From NCBI GenBank assembly GCA_903859715.1, contig CAIONS010000049.1:1-32404 (forward strand): DNA of 32,404 nucleotides. Direction: 5' to 3'. This DNA comes from an uncultured Opitutia bacterium (lineage in GTDB: Bacteria > Verrucomicrobiota > Verrucomicrobiia > Opitutales > Opitutaceae). The notes under the pieces are model-generated. The model did not search any database and was not told the origin of the DNA. It was given only the letters and a program-made list of their open reading frames with translations. The position numbers and the translations under genes are program-made. Shown piece by piece: positions 1-10,210 of the stretch (within the stretch, counting starts at the first letter, position 1; each line of letters begins with the position of its first letter).

Positions 1-3
1 ACT

Positions 4-61
4 TCCATCCCTGGCGCCGGTCAGGCCCGCCGAGCCGGGCCTTCCCTCCGCCAGGGATGGA
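4..61. repeat. Imperfect hairpin repeat (TCCATCCCTGGCG type)
   Basis: A perfect 13-bp inverted repeat (TCCATCCCTGGCG at 4-16, its complement at 49-61) encloses a second 7-bp stem (23-29 with 36-42) around a 6-nt loop. The motif AGGGATGGA recurs as a direct copy at 111-119. There is no T-tract, so it does not look like a simple intrinsic terminator. It lies just beyond the stop codon of the minus-strand membrane protein gene and is probably part of a dispersed repeat. Confidence 0.6.
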
Positions 62-137
62 CAACCAGCGTCAGTCGTATCAACATCAACCAATCGCCCA
101 GACCGACTCTAGGGATGGACCGAAAAGAGGGATCCAC

Positions 138-1100
138 TCAGTCCACCTCCGGCGCCGTGGCCGTGAGGAACGTCCGCTGGCTCGCGGGCTCCGCCGTGGA
201 ATCACCGAACTTCAGCGCCACATTCTGGGCGGCGAGCGCCACCGGGTTTCCCGTCAGCAAAATATTGCGCGCGATCCAGGGCGCCGTCACGACCGCGAAG
301 CCTGCGGTCACCAAGGCCAGCGCCATCCAGCGGGCCCGGCCTTCTGAATGCCACGCCATGTGACCCAGCACCACCAGCACCAAGGCCCCCGCTGAATACT
401 CCGTGAGAAACAGCAGGCCGCACACCGCGCCGAGCGCAGCAGACCAGCCCGGCGCCATCCGCCCTTCCCCCACTCCTTCGATCCGCGCCAGGATCCAAAA
501 CGCGGCCAGGACCAGCACCATGAGCAGCGGAGTGCCATCGAGGGAAACCGTCTGCTGCCAGGCCGCGACCGACACCAGCAGCGCGAGGGCCGCCAGCCAG
601 CCTGTGCGTGCGTCAAAGAGCCGCCGGGCGAGCGCAAACGTCAGTCCGGCCGCCAGCCAGAACAGGAGGAGGTTGATCCCCAGCAAAAAATAATCCGCGG
701 CAAATCCATCCGGCGGCACCGGCGCGGCCGCAAAAAGGGACTCGCGCGTGTGCACCGGCAACACCCGCAGCGCCGCCGCAATGACGATGGAGTAAAACGG
801 CGCCTGGTGGAGCTCAGGATAAGGCCGGTTCGGATCGAACGGGACGCCGCGCTTCTGGAAAAACGCCACGGTCTGCGGGTAGTTGACCAGCGTCGTGAAC
901 CCTTCGCCTCGCGCGAGTTGGCGCCCGGTGTCAGCCTGCAGCAGCGTCATCTCGCTGGCCGGGCCATGAAACTGAACCCACGCCACGCGCAGTGATAGCG
1001 TCGCCGTCACCGCCAGCACCGCCGCAAACATGATCACGCGGGCACCCGCGCCCACCTCGAGCCAGTGGATGAGCTCCTGGATGGTCTTCGGGCGGCTCAT
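138..1100 (-). CDS. GT39/ArnT-like (PMT_2) membrane glycosyltransferase, short or truncated
   Basis: 320 aa, ATG start. The protein is strongly hydrophobic. One membrane segment lies at about residues 20-42, followed by a periplasmic-type loop with an acidic residue in LLQADTG and the motif HQAPFYS. About five to six further hydrophobic segments follow, in the second half of the chain. The pattern matches the N-terminal half of the PMT_2 / ArnT family, which moves sugars from polyprenyl-phosphate donors onto proteins or lipids at the inner membrane. The late RNILLTGNP motif is typical of the family, but members usually run to 450-600 aa. Here the protein stops about 35 residues after it, right before a palindromic repeat (4-61). 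It may be a truncated gene or a short divergent member. It is the last gene of the minus-strand block and is separated from the response regulator by two perfect inverted repeats. The donor and acceptor cannot be told from the sequence. Confidence 0.65.
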   Translation of the reverse strand: MSRPKTIQELIHWLEVGAGARVIMFAAVLAVTATLSLRVAWVQFHGPASEMTLLQADTGRQLARGEGFTTLVNYPQTVAFFQKRGVPFDPNRPYPELHQAPFYSIVIAAALRVLPVHTRESLFAAAPVPPDGFAADYFLLGINLLLFWLAAGLTFALARRLFDARTGWLAALALLVSVAAWQQTVSLDGTPLLMVLVLAAFWILARIEGVGEGRMAPGWSAALGAVCGLLFLTEYSAGALVLVVLGHMAWHSEGRARWMALALVTAGFAVVTAPWIARNILLTGNPVALAAQNVALKFGDSTAEPASQRTFLTATAPEVD

Positions 1101-1106
1101 CTAGAT

Positions 1107-1160
1107 AGCGCAGGCATCCTGCCTGCAGTGACTGCCGGATGCAGGCAGGATGCCTGCGCT
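1107..1160. repeat. Perfect 20-bp inverted repeat
   Basis: The left arm (1107-1126, AGCGCAGGCATCCTGCCTGC) and right arm (1141-1160) are exact complements around a 14-nt loop. Each arm is itself partly palindromic (GCAGGCA/TGCCTGC). It lies between the response regulator and the GT39-like gene with no T-tract on either side, which fits a REP-like intergenic element better than a classical terminator. Confidence 0.85.
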
Positions 1161-1168
1161 GCCCGGCC

Positions 1169-1250
1169 TGTCATTCTGAGCGAAGCGAAGAATCCAGTGC
1201 GACACCGTTGGCCGGGTCCAATTGGATTCTTCGCTTCGCTCAGAATGACA
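1169..1250. repeat. Perfect 28-bp inverted repeat (TTCTGAGCGAAGCGAAGAA family)
   Basis: Arms 1169-1196 and 1223-1250 are exact complements over 28 bp around a 26-nt spacer. The core is ATTCTGAGCGAAGCGAAGAA. A diverged copy of the same family is at 21984-22138 in this window. It ends 8 nt before the stop codon of the response regulator gene, so a transcript of that gene would end in a very stable hairpin. The perfect arms suggest a recent or actively homogenised element. Confidence 0.85.
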
Positions 1251-1258
1251 AATGTGGC

Positions 1259-2638
<1,380 letters not shown>

Positions 2639-2672
2639 GGACTAAGAATTCAGGTTTGAAGCCCGAAGGTCA

Positions 2673-2772
2673 AAGCACGAAATCCGAAATTCCGGGCGTG
2701 CCCTCCGCGGCGGTAATCCAGCCTCGCTTCGACTCTTCGAATTTCAGATTTCTTCCTTCGGATTTCGTGCTT
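2673..2772. repeat. Inverted repeat with AAGCACGAAATCCGAA arms
   Basis: A perfect 16-bp inverted repeat, AAGCACGAAATCCGAA at 2673-2688 and its complement at 2757-2772, fills most of the 165-nt spacer between the GH2 gene and the response regulator. Further partial copies of the same words (TTCAAGCTTCGTGCTTCG) follow at the right edge. It looks like a dispersed intergenic element. Confidence 0.75.
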
Positions 2773-2803
2773 CAAGCTTCGTGCTTCGCCCGCCGTGGGC
2801 GCA

Positions 2804-4759
2804 TCAGCGCTTCAGCGCCGCGTACCCTTCCTTCACGTCCTGCAGGCTCTTTTTGGGATGGTACGGGTAGGCGATGTACGCGTCGGACATCTGCGGCCAG
2901 CTGTCGGCCAGGTTCCAGAGGAAGATGCCCCAGCAGTTCGGCTGGTTGCCGTAGAACTCGATCCAGAACTTCGACGCTTCGCCCTGCAGTTGCTGCGATT
3001 TCTTGATCAGGTCGGCCAGGTCCTTCGGCGCTTCCCAACCGCGCGCGGCGATGCTCTCAAAGTTCAGCCGGTAACGCGCGACGCGGTCCAGGCGGATGCA
3101 GTCCGCGCCGTGGGTGAGATACTCCTCGTTATAGACCGGCCAGAGATTCTGCGGGCTCACATAGGTCCGGATGACTTCCTCCGACGGCAGGCTGAGGTGG
3201 CCGATTTCCGTCACCATGCGCGGCTTCTGCTTCACATAGAAATCCGCTTTGTACGACATGCCGTGGCCCCAGATATGGCAGTCGCCCTCGGTCGGCGCGT
3301 TCTGGTCATAGGTCAGCGGCGAGTACGGCGAAGTCGGCACGTAGGGCGTCAGCGGCGCGTGCGTGTGCACGACCGACTTCAGCACTTCCTTGCTCAGGCG
3401 GTTGTGCCGGTAAGTGGGATAGTTGAAACTGTTGTCGGCCAGCACGTCGTTCTCGTTGTCGCCAAACCACGCCACGACACACGCATAGTGCCGCAGGCGC
3501 TTCACCTGGAACTCCGCCTCGCGGCGCGCCTCGTCGAGGAACGCCAGATCCTGCGGATAGCAGCCACAGGCGAACATGAAGTCGTGCGTGATGAGCAGGC
3601 CAAGCTCGTCGCACTTCGCGTAAAACGAATCGAGTTCATAGACGCCGCCGCCCCAGACGCGCATGGCGTTGATGTTGGAATCCTTCGCCGCAGCGAGCAG
3701 CTGGTCGTACCGGGCGTCGTTCACCCGCGCGAAGATCGCGTCGGCCGGCGTCCAGTTCATGCCCTTCAGGAAGATCTTCTTTCCGTTGATCGCGATCACG
3801 AACGAGATGCCGCCGTCGTCATCGGGTTCCTGGATGAGAGCAACCGTGCGAATGCCGAAGCGGCCGCTGCGCCGGTCCATGACCTTGCCACCGCGGCTCA
3901 GCGTCGCGCTCCAGTCGTAGAGCGGCTGGGCACCGTGGTTGTGCGGCCACCAGAGCTTCGCCTGCGGGACCGTGAAACGCTCGACGTGACGGCCGCCGCT
4001 GGGATCGCACGCGATGGACACCTTGCGTTTTTGACCCGCCACCGTGAGCTCAACCTCGACCGCGCCCGGCGCGCCGTGATTGGGGCGAAGTTCAACCAAG
4101 GCCTCCAGCTCGGCCGTGCCGTCCTTCAGCGTGACGGTGCTCACGAACACGTCGGCGAGTTCGACTGCATCAACCAGGAGAAACGAAACGGGCTTCCAGA
4201 TGCCGGTCGTGACCATGCGCGGCGAGATGTTCCAGCCGTAGCAAGACTGGGATTTCCGTACCTGCAGACGTGTGATCTGCCCGTAGCCGCGCACGTCGGA
4301 CTGGCGGGCCGGACGGTCGGGCGGGAACAGCGGTGCACCGAGGCAAACCTCGAGCTTGTTGGCGCCGGGCTTCACATGATCGGTCACGTCGATCCGCAGC
4401 GGCGTGAACATATTGCTGTGTTTGCCGACTTCCTTGTCGTTCAGAAAAATCGTCGCGAACACATCGAGGCCCTCAAACAGCAGATGCAGGCGCTGACCCG
4501 GACCCGGCACCGGCGGCGTGATCTCGGTGCGATACCACCAGTCCATTTCCTCCATCCAGCGCAGCTTGTCGTGGTTGATGCCAAAGAAAGGATCGGCGAT
4601 CAGCCCGGCGCGCTGGTAGTCGAGATGCACATCACCCGGCACCTGCGCCGGCACCCAGCGCTCCTCCAACGGCATGGCCGAGCAGGCAAGCGTCGGCCCC
4701 AGGTTGGGCTCGGCATGCATGAGTTTCCAGGACGCGATCAGGGGTACGGAGGTTTTCAT
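2804..4759 (-). CDS. GH2 family glycoside hydrolase, beta-mannosidase-like
   Basis: 651 aa, ATG start, no signal peptide, so probably cytoplasmic. The N-terminal sugar-binding domain shows beta-mannosidase-type words (VPGDVHLD, DPFFGIN, WWYRTE). An immunoglobulin-like domain follows, then the TIM barrel (NWTPADAIF, MRVWGGGVYE). The putative acid/base is E436 in WFGDNEN, where the family usually has W-x-G-N-N-E. The putative nucleophile is E518 in VTEIGHLS. It ends soon after WNLADSWPQ, so the C-terminal beta domains seen in beta-mannosidases of roughly 800 aa or more are missing. It probably removes terminal beta-mannosyl or related residues from imported oligosaccharides. It sits between a histidine kinase and a response regulator on the same strand, and downstream of an exported lyase gene. 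The family call is firm; the substrate is inference. Confidence 0.88.
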   Translation of the reverse strand: MKTSVPLIASWKLMHAEPNLGPTLACSAMPLEERWVPAQVPGDVHLDYQRAGLIADPFFGINHDKLRWMEEMDWWYRTEITPPVPGPGQRLHLLFEGLDVFATIFLNDKEVGKHSNMFTPLRIDVTDHVKPGANKLEVCLGAPLFPPDRPARQSDVRGYGQITRLQVRKSQSCYGWNISPRMVTTGIWKPVSFLLVDAVELADVFVSTVTLKDGTAELEALVELRPNHGAPGAVEVELTVAGQKRKVSIACDPSGGRHVERFTVPQAKLWWPHNHGAQPLYDWSATLSRGGKVMDRRSGRFGIRTVALIQEPDDDGGISFVIAINGKKIFLKGMNWTPADAIFARVNDARYDQLLAAAKDSNINAMRVWGGGVYELDSFYAKCDELGLLITHDFMFACGCYPQDLAFLDEARREAEFQVKRLRHYACVVAWFGDNENDVLADNSFNYPTYRHNRLSKEVLKSVVHTHAPLTPYVPTSPYSPLTYDQNAPTEGDCHIWGHGMSYKADFYVKQKPRMVTEIGHLSLPSEEVIRTYVSPQNLWPVYNEEYLTHGADCIRLDRVARYRLNFESIAARGWEAPKDLADLIKKSQQLQGEASKFWIEFYGNQPNCWGIFLWNLADSWPQMSDAYIAYPYHPKKSLQDVKEGYAALKR

Positions 4760-4929
4760 CGGGGCAGCAGATAGGAAACGGGAGCCATCAGCCCCGGCAA
4801 GTTTATCCGGAAACCGCCGGATGATGGCTTGTTTCCAAGAGGAGAAATCCGGATTACTTCCTTTCGCCCGAAATTATTTCGAGTTTCGAACTTCCACCTT
4901 CGAGCTTCCGCGCGCCCGCGGCGCGCGGC

Positions 4930-6111
4930 TCAGTTCCCCAGCATCCGCACGCGGCGGTCCTTGCGCGGAAACTGGAGCGTCACGACCGTGCCGAGGCCTT
5001 CCTTGCTCTCGACCCCGATCTGGCCGCCGTGCTCGCGCATGATGCGCTGCACGATCATCAGCCCGAGCCCGTGCCCGCCGGCCTTGGTGGTATGGTATGG
5101 CTGGAAAAGCCGCCCGAGATCCTCCGCTTTGATCCCCGCCCCGGTGTCGCCAAACAGGAGAAACACGCTGTCATCATCGGACCGCGACCGGATCTTCAGC
5201 TTGCCGCCGGGCTTCATCGCCTCGACGGCATTCTTCGTGATGTTGAAGAAAACCTGCTTCAGCTGGTTCCGGTCGGCCATCACGACCGGCAGATCCGCCG
5301 GCGTCTCGGCCTCGACCTTGATGCCCCGGTCGGCGAGTTCGCTGTGCTGAAACCGCAGCACATCCGACAACACATCCGACAGGTTCGTTTCGGCCAGGTC
5401 GGGCGGATGCGGGCGGATGGCCTCGAGGAAATTGCTGATGATGCCATCGAGCCGGCGGACTTCCTCCTGGCAGACATGGATCGACTCGGCGAGCGACTTG
5501 GACTCCCTGTCGGACGCAGCCTGGAGCTTTTTCAGCTTCCGCTCGATGAGCTGCAGGTGGATCGTGAGCGAGTTGAGCGGGTTGCCCAGCTCGTGCGCCA
5601 CGCCGGCTGCGAGCAGCAGGATGGAGGACGTGCGCTCGCTCTCGATGCGCGCCTCGGTGGTCTGCTTGTCCTTCGTGATGTCGGACAGGATGACGGCAAA
5701 ACGGCGCTGGGCGGACTTCCCCTCCCCGCGAAACGGCACCATGTAGAGCCGCACGCTGCGCGGCTCGGGATAAGTCAGCTCAAATTCCCGCGCCACGACA
5801 GGCGACACCGCCCGATCGGCATCGAGCGCCGACTCCAGCGAGGCGCGCAGCCCTGGGACGATCCGCCAGAGGGTCTCACCCGTGATGGCATCCACCCCAA
5901 GGCCGACCAGCCGCTGGGCGGCGGCGTTGGCATATTCGATGCGGCCATCGGCACTGATGACGAGAACACCCTCCTGGAGCGTATTGAAGATGTCCTCAAA
6001 CAGCCCGCGCTCGCGCGCGAGACGTTGCACGAGGTTCGCCAGATTGACTGAGTCGAGCGCATCAAGCCGTCCGAGTACGCGGTCGAGCGAGGAGTTTTTC
6101 TTGCCAGGCAT
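4930..6111 (-). CDS. Soluble PAS-domain sensor histidine kinase
   Basis: 393 aa, ATG start. There is no membrane segment or signal peptide, so it should sense a cytoplasmic cue. A short N-terminal helix (about 1-40) leads to a PAS domain (about 40-150, with ADGRIEYAN) and then the HisKA dimerisation helix with phosphoacceptor H173 in [13 protein letters not shown]. The HATPase domain shows the N box ([10 protein letters not shown]), G1 (DTGAGI) and G2 (GHGLGL). The architecture resembles NtrB-, AtoS- and ZraS-type kinases, which signal to sigma-54 activators. That fits the NtrC-family regulator two genes downstream. A GH2 hydrolase gene lies between the two components and a heparinase-like lyase gene is 69 nt upstream, so sensing of sugar breakdown or carbon status is a reasonable guess. 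Confidence 0.92.
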   Translation of the reverse strand: MPGKKNSSLDRVLGRLDALDSVNLANLVQRLARERGLFEDIFNTLQEGVLVISADGRIEYANAAAQRLVGLGVDAITGETLWRIVPGLRASLESALDADRAVSPVVAREFELTYPEPRSVRLYMVPFRGEGKSAQRRFAVILSDITKDKQTTEARIESERTSSILLLAAGVAHELGNPLNSLTIHLQLIERKLKKLQAASDRESKSLAESIHVCQEEVRRLDGIISNFLEAIRPHPPDLAETNLSDVLSDVLRFQHSELADRGIKVEAETPADLPVVMADRNQLKQVFFNITKNAVEAMKPGGKLKIRSRSDDDSVFLLFGDTGAGIKAEDLGRLFQPYHTTKAGGHGLGLMIVQRIMREHGGQIGVESKEGLGTVVTLQFPRKDRRVRMLGN

Positions 6112-6148
6112 CAGACGTGGTTGTGCATGAGCCCGCGCAGCCGGTCAA

Positions 6149-6176
6149 TGTCCGGCGGACGCGACCCCGCCCTACA
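6149..6176. repeat. REP-like palindrome (GTAGGGCGGGGT family)
   Basis: On the minus strand this 28-nt element begins TGTAGGGCGGGGTCGCG and ends CCGCCGGACA, giving a partly palindromic unit (TGT-N2-GGCGG against CCGCC-N2-ACA). The same opening appears at 21948 and 32380. A related TGTGGGCGGGGT form lies inside dnaE. It fills the 69-nt spacer between the heparinase-like gene and the histidine kinase. Confidence 0.65.
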
Positions 6177-6180
6177 TTCC

Positions 6181-9100
6181 TCAACCCTTCCATTCGGCCA
6201 ACGCCGGCGCAAAGAACGGTTCACCCGGCGCAAAATCGCCGATCCACACGTCCTCCCCTGCTTTCACCGCCCCTGCCGTCAAAGGTGTCACGAGATCGAT
6301 GCCTTCGCTGTCCACGTGCTTGATCCGGCCCTCAAATCGCCCCGTGGCAGTATAGAGAGCCGCCCCGGCATAGGCATCCGCCAGAATCAAGTGCGTCGCC
6401 GTCGTGAGCCGCACCCCGCTCACCGCCGAGACCCGCGCCAAGCCCACGATCACATCATCGTGCAGCGTGAGAACCAGTTCGTCTCCTTCCAGCCGCGCGG
6501 CCGTGACGGTGTTCGCCGTCCGGCAGTCACGGCCGAAGTGCACCACGCGGCCGACCAGCGCACCCGCCTCTGCTGCCGTTGCGGGCGAAGTCAGCCGCAC
6601 GGTGACCGTCGAGCTGGACAGGTCCACGCGGCTGATTTCACCCGTCCACGTTTTCCCAATCGTCACGAGCCGGCCGTCGAGTTGCGCGCCCTCCCCGTCC
6701 GCCGTCCATGCGCGCTCCCAGGCCCCGCGCGCATCGAGCGATGCCACGGTCACCCGCGCCGAGGTCATGAGCCGGTGACCCCGGACCTCGACCTGTTTCA
6801 CCGCGCCCGGAGCACCAACGACAATGACATCCGCACCGCCATCGGGCCGGCTGGTCACCACCGCGACACCGTCCGGCAACTCGATCCGCTGCGCTCCGGT
6901 CAGGAGTCCCTCGCCGTCGTTCGGCTCCAGCACACTCACAAAGCGACTCTCCAGCGCTTCGCCCGCTCGGGCCACGTGGCGGGCGATCATGAAATGCACC
7001 TTCTGCGGAAACTTCACGGGCGAGACGCGCGCCTCCGCCACAATGATCTCCTGCCCGGCCTGCGGCAGCAGGCGCACGCGCAGCTTCGCCTTCGCATCCT
7101 TCTCGTGGGTGTAGTCGCCCACGACCTCGCCCTGCACCAGCCGGCGCACACCCCCCAGATGCTGGAAACCGGAGCCGCGATAAGTGGCGTAACCGCCCTG
7201 ATAGGTTTTCGCGCCCAGCTTGGGGTCATCATAAATCTCGCCCATCTTCACGTTCTCGCCGGCGAGCGTCCCCGTCACCTGCACGCGCCAGTCACCGCCA
7301 ACGAGGCTAAATTCCCCCGGCGGTCCGTGCAGGCTGTAGTCGTGCTGATGGCCGCCGCGCACCTCGAACACGTCGACAACATAACTCCGCCCCGCGCCGG
7401 AATCGACCATCACCTGCGTACGCCGGTATAGATCGCACTGCGGGTAGGTGCCCGCCGCATTCATCGCCATCGCGCGCGCCCAGCCGCCGTCGGCAAACAG
7501 TTCGACCGTGCCGGCGACGTTCGCCGGCTGCGCCCCGGCGTCGACCGTCACCGTGTTGTGAGAAATGGTGTTGAGCGACCACGTGTAGATGCCCGGCACC
7601 AGTTCGTTCATCGCATCGGGATAACCGAGCCCGGGCATCATCGGCTGGCCCTGCGCGAAGAGCTCGAAGCCCAGCCGGTCATAATGGGAATGCGTCACAT
7701 GCAGTCCGTAATACAACGAAAGCGCGGTCGTGTCCGCCGGGTTGTTCAGCAGGCCGAGCCCGAACCCCGACAGCAGCCGCGAGGGCTGCGGCGGCAGGTG
7801 CCGCCCGGCCGCCACCTGGGCCTGCACTTCGACCGGCGGGTACAGCAGGGCGTTGAAATCGCGGAAGCCCGTGGCGCCCGCCGCACCGAAGCCGGCCAGC
7901 ACCTGCGCATAGCGCGGGTCGTGGTATAACTGATAAGCGATCTGGTAGGCCGTCAGGTTTTCCTCGATGGCCGTGCCACCATAGACCGTGAAACTGTCGC
8001 CGATGGCGGGCGTGTATTTCCCGATCGCCATTGCCGCCATCGGCGCATCAAACAGCCGGCGCAGCCGCGGCAGCGTCGCCACGTCGCGGCCGAGTCGCGG
8101 CAGCAGGCTAGCCAGCTGGCTGAGGTTTGCGACCCAGTGGGCGTTGTACTCGGGCGACTCGTAGGGCTCACCGTCGCGCCAGATCAGGCTGTTGAGGGCG
8201 TAGCGCAGGCCCATGAACATCGTGCCACCGGGCTCGTCGATGATCGAGGCAAGGTAGCGCGCGTTGTCGCCGTGCTGGCGGACGATCGCGAGCACGAGCA
8301 GCGAACGCTGGTGCATGCCGTAGTTGCCACGCGTCTTCCACTGATAATAGGCGTCGATGCCGTCCTCCAATAGGTTGGCCTCGATGAAAGCGCGCATCGC
8401 CGGGCCATCCTGGCCGTAGAGCCGCTGCAGCGCCGTGTCGCCGTCGAGCGACGGCCAGATGGCGTCGTAAGCCTCGGCAAACCCGGCGATGAGATAACTC
8501 TCCCAGATGGCGTTGACGACCTTGCCGGTGTAGCGCTCGCCTTTCGCCGCCAGGATCTCCCCGAAGCGCGACTGGCTCTCGTAGTCCATGTTGGGATAGA
8601 CCTCGGCGATGCGGCGCAACAGCACCGCGGCCTTGTGCGCATAGCGGGCGTCGCCGGTCAGCAGGTAGGCCCGTCCGAGCGCGGCCAGGCCGGTCGCGAG
8701 GTTCGGGTGCGGCGCCGTGCCGTGCATCATCCAGAGCCAGTGGTTCCAGTGCGCGACGAACCAGTAGCGCTGACCATCGGGCGCCACCCAGCCGCGACCG
8801 TCATCCACATACGGACCGTTGAAATCGCTGCGGTCCTTGAAGCCGCTGTGGTAGAACTTGCCATAATCGTTGCTCGGGTAGGTCTCGCCGCCGATCGGGC
8901 ACTTCACCTTGAAAGGATCCTTCGGGTCGATGATCCACGGATAGGTGCTGCCCGTGACCTCAAAGATCTTCCGGCCATGAATAGGGCAGCCCGCCGGACA
9001 GCAGTCGAACGCCCGCGGCACTTCCGCACCCGTGACCACGTCGCGCAGCGCCTCGTCCGTCCAGCTTACCCAGTAGTCGGCATCCTTGATAAATCCATCC

Positions 9101-9351
9101 GCCAGCGCCAGCGCCGCCGGATACTGCGCAACATTAGCCCGCGCCTGGGCAATCTCGGCGTCGGTGAACAGCGTGCGTTTGTCCTTCAGCGGAAACTGCG
9201 GCGTGCGCGGCCGGACCGGCAGGATCTCGCCGACCTTGAGCGTGGGGTGCGGCGTGCCCGGGGCCGCCCAGTCGCTGGCCGAATGCGCCAGCAACAGCGG
9301 GCCTACGCCCAAGCCCACGAGTGCCATCAGGTATTTTCTAAATAAATTCAT
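6181..9351 (-). CDS. Exported heparinase II/III-like polysaccharide lyase
   Basis: 1056 aa, ATG start supported by an AAGGA Shine-Dalgarno 5 nt upstream. A signal peptide is evident (basic MNLFRK, hydrophobic core, cleavage near AHSAS), so it acts in the periplasm or outside. The N-terminal two thirds fit the alpha-toroid of heparinase II/III and alginate lyase families, including NYGMHQ with Y344 and H347. The following beta-sandwich carries HSHYDRLG (H554, H556) and SHNTVTVD (H598). These Tyr/His residues are candidates for the catalytic and metal sites. About 200 C-terminal residues form an extra beta-rich region. A cysteine-rich stretch near residue 117 (FDCCPAGCPIHG) and KCPIGGETYPSND are notable. 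It probably cleaves an acidic polysaccharide by beta-elimination. The substrate could be a uronate-containing glycan such as alginate or a glycosaminoglycan, and cannot be fixed from sequence alone. Confidence 0.85.
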   Translation of the reverse strand: MNLFRKYLMALVGLGVGPLLLAHSASDWAAPGTPHPTLKVGEILPVRPRTPQFPLKDKRTLFTDAEIAQARANVAQYPAALALADGFIKDADYWVSWTDEALRDVVTGAEVPRAFDCCPAGCPIHGRKIFEVTGSTYPWIIDPKDPFKVKCPIGGETYPSNDYGKFYHSGFKDRSDFNGPYVDDGRGWVAPDGQRYWFVAHWNHWLWMMHGTAPHPNLATGLAALGRAYLLTGDARYAHKAAVLLRRIAEVYPNMDYESQSRFGEILAAKGERYTGKVVNAIWESYLIAGFAEAYDAIWPSLDGDTALQRLYGQDGPAMRAFIEANLLEDGIDAYYQWKTRGNYGMHQRSLLVLAIVRQHGDNARYLASIIDEPGGTMFMGLRYALNSLIWRDGEPYESPEYNAHWVANLSQLASLLPRLGRDVATLPRLRRLFDAPMAAMAIGKYTPAIGDSFTVYGGTAIEENLTAYQIAYQLYHDPRYAQVLAGFGAAGATGFRDFNALLYPPVEVQAQVAAGRHLPPQPSRLLSGFGLGLLNNPADTTALSLYYGLHVTHSHYDRLGFELFAQGQPMMPGLGYPDAMNELVPGIYTWSLNTISHNTVTVDAGAQPANVAGTVELFADGGWARAMAMNAAGTYPQCDLYRRTQVMVDSGAGRSYVVDVFEVRGGHQHDYSLHGPPGEFSLVGGDWRVQVTGTLAGENVKMGEIYDDPKLGAKTYQGGYATYRGSGFQHLGGVRRLVQGEVVGDYTHEKDAKAKLRVRLLPQAGQEIIVAEARVSPVKFPQKVHFMIARHVARAGEALESRFVSVLEPNDGEGLLTGAQRIELPDGVAVVTSRPDGGADVIVVGAPGAVKQVEVRGHRLMTSARVTVASLDARGAWERAWTADGEGAQLDGRLVTIGKTWTGEISRVDLSSSTVTVRLTSPATAAEAGALVGRVVHFGRDCRTANTVTAARLEGDELVLTLHDDVIVGLARVSAVSGVRLTTATHLILADAYAGAALYTATGRFEGRIKHVDSEGIDLVTPLTAGAVKAGEDVWIGDFAPGEPFFAPALAEWKG

Positions 9352-9441
9352 GGTTATCCTTCACAGTTGCAGCGGTCAGACCACGGACGAAATCGCACCA
9401 GCCCGCGATAAAAATTACCGTGAGCGGGATTCACCGGCGGT

Positions 9442-10194
9442 TCACAGAAAATCCATCTGCGCTGGGTCCGTATGCTGGGCGAAAAGCTTCCGCAGAAACA
9501 AATCGCGGTGCTGCACACAGCGCCCGCGCCGCAGCACCGCCTCGCGGTGCTCCTCCGTGCCATAGCCCTTATGCTGCCCGAAACCATAGCCCGGGAACTG
9601 TCCATCGAGCTCGTTCATCAGCCGGTCCCGGGTGACCTTCGCGATGATGCTCGCCATCGCGATGCTCAGGGAGCGTGCATCCCCGCTGATAATACCCGTG
9701 TGCGGGTACGGAAAATTGCGCAGCGCCAGGCCGTCGATGAGGATTCGGGCCGACACCGTCGGCTGAAACGCCGCGACCTCCTCGCTCGACGCAAACAGGT
9801 CAGGCTCGCTCTTCCGTTCAAACGCCTCCGGCGGATAAATGCCCGCGATGGCGCGGCGCATCGCGAGCTTGGTCGCGCCCAGGATGTTGAACTGCTCGAT
9901 CTCCGCCACGTCGGCCACGCCGAAGTGCGCGTGAATCTGCCCCTGGGCCGCCAGAGTTTCAAATTCCAGCCAGAGCTCCTCGCGCTCGGCCGGGGTGAGC
10001 TGCTTCGAGTCGTTGACGCGCGCCGCCTTCGTCGTCGCCCAGCGGCCGTCGAGAAATTCCTTGGTCACCAGCACGGCACCCGCAACCACCGGTCCTGCCA
10101 GCGCGCCGCGTCCCGCCTCATCCACCCCGATCAGACCGGCGACACCCTCGATCTGCTTCAGGTCAAACCCACGGAGCTGGCGGCGCTTGGCCAT
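9442..10194 (-). CDS. rnhB: Ribonuclease HII
   Basis: 250 aa, ATG start. The protein opens its RNase H fold with LIGVDEAGRGALAGPVV, which supplies catalytic D25 and E26. The conserved NDSKQL motif, the ASIIAKVTRD segment with another catalytic Asp, and the C-terminal GYGFGQHKGYGT motif follow. It removes single ribonucleotides and RNA primers from RNA/DNA hybrids in the cytoplasm. The length is slightly above the usual 200-220 aa because of an internal insertion rich in charged residues (around FERKSEPDLFAS). It starts 16 nt after the end of rnhC on the same strand, so the two RNase H type 2 genes are probably co-transcribed. Confidence 0.96.
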   Translation of the reverse strand: MAKRRQLRGFDLKQIEGVAGLIGVDEAGRGALAGPVVAGAVLVTKEFLDGRWATTKAARVNDSKQLTPAEREELWLEFETLAAQGQIHAHFGVADVAEIEQFNILGATKLAMRRAIAGIYPPEAFERKSEPDLFASSEEVAAFQPTVSARILIDGLALRNFPYPHTGIISGDARSLSIAMASIIAKVTRDRLMNELDGQFPGYGFGQHKGYGTEEHREAVLRRGRCVQHRDLFLRKLFAQHTDPAQMDFL

Positions 10195-10210
10195 GGCGTT
10201 CGATACAACC

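Noticed and set aside
2795-4774. A 659-aa open frame on the plus strand opposite the GH2 gene
   Set aside because: It is antisense to a gene with recognisable family motifs. Its translation is rich in Arg, His and Val without domains, as expected of a shadow frame in GC-rich DNA.
9352-9441. Possible sigma-54 promoter upstream of the heparinase-like gene
   Set aside because: No TGGCAC-N5-TTGC match was found here, in 4760-4929, in 6112-6180 or in 1101-1258.
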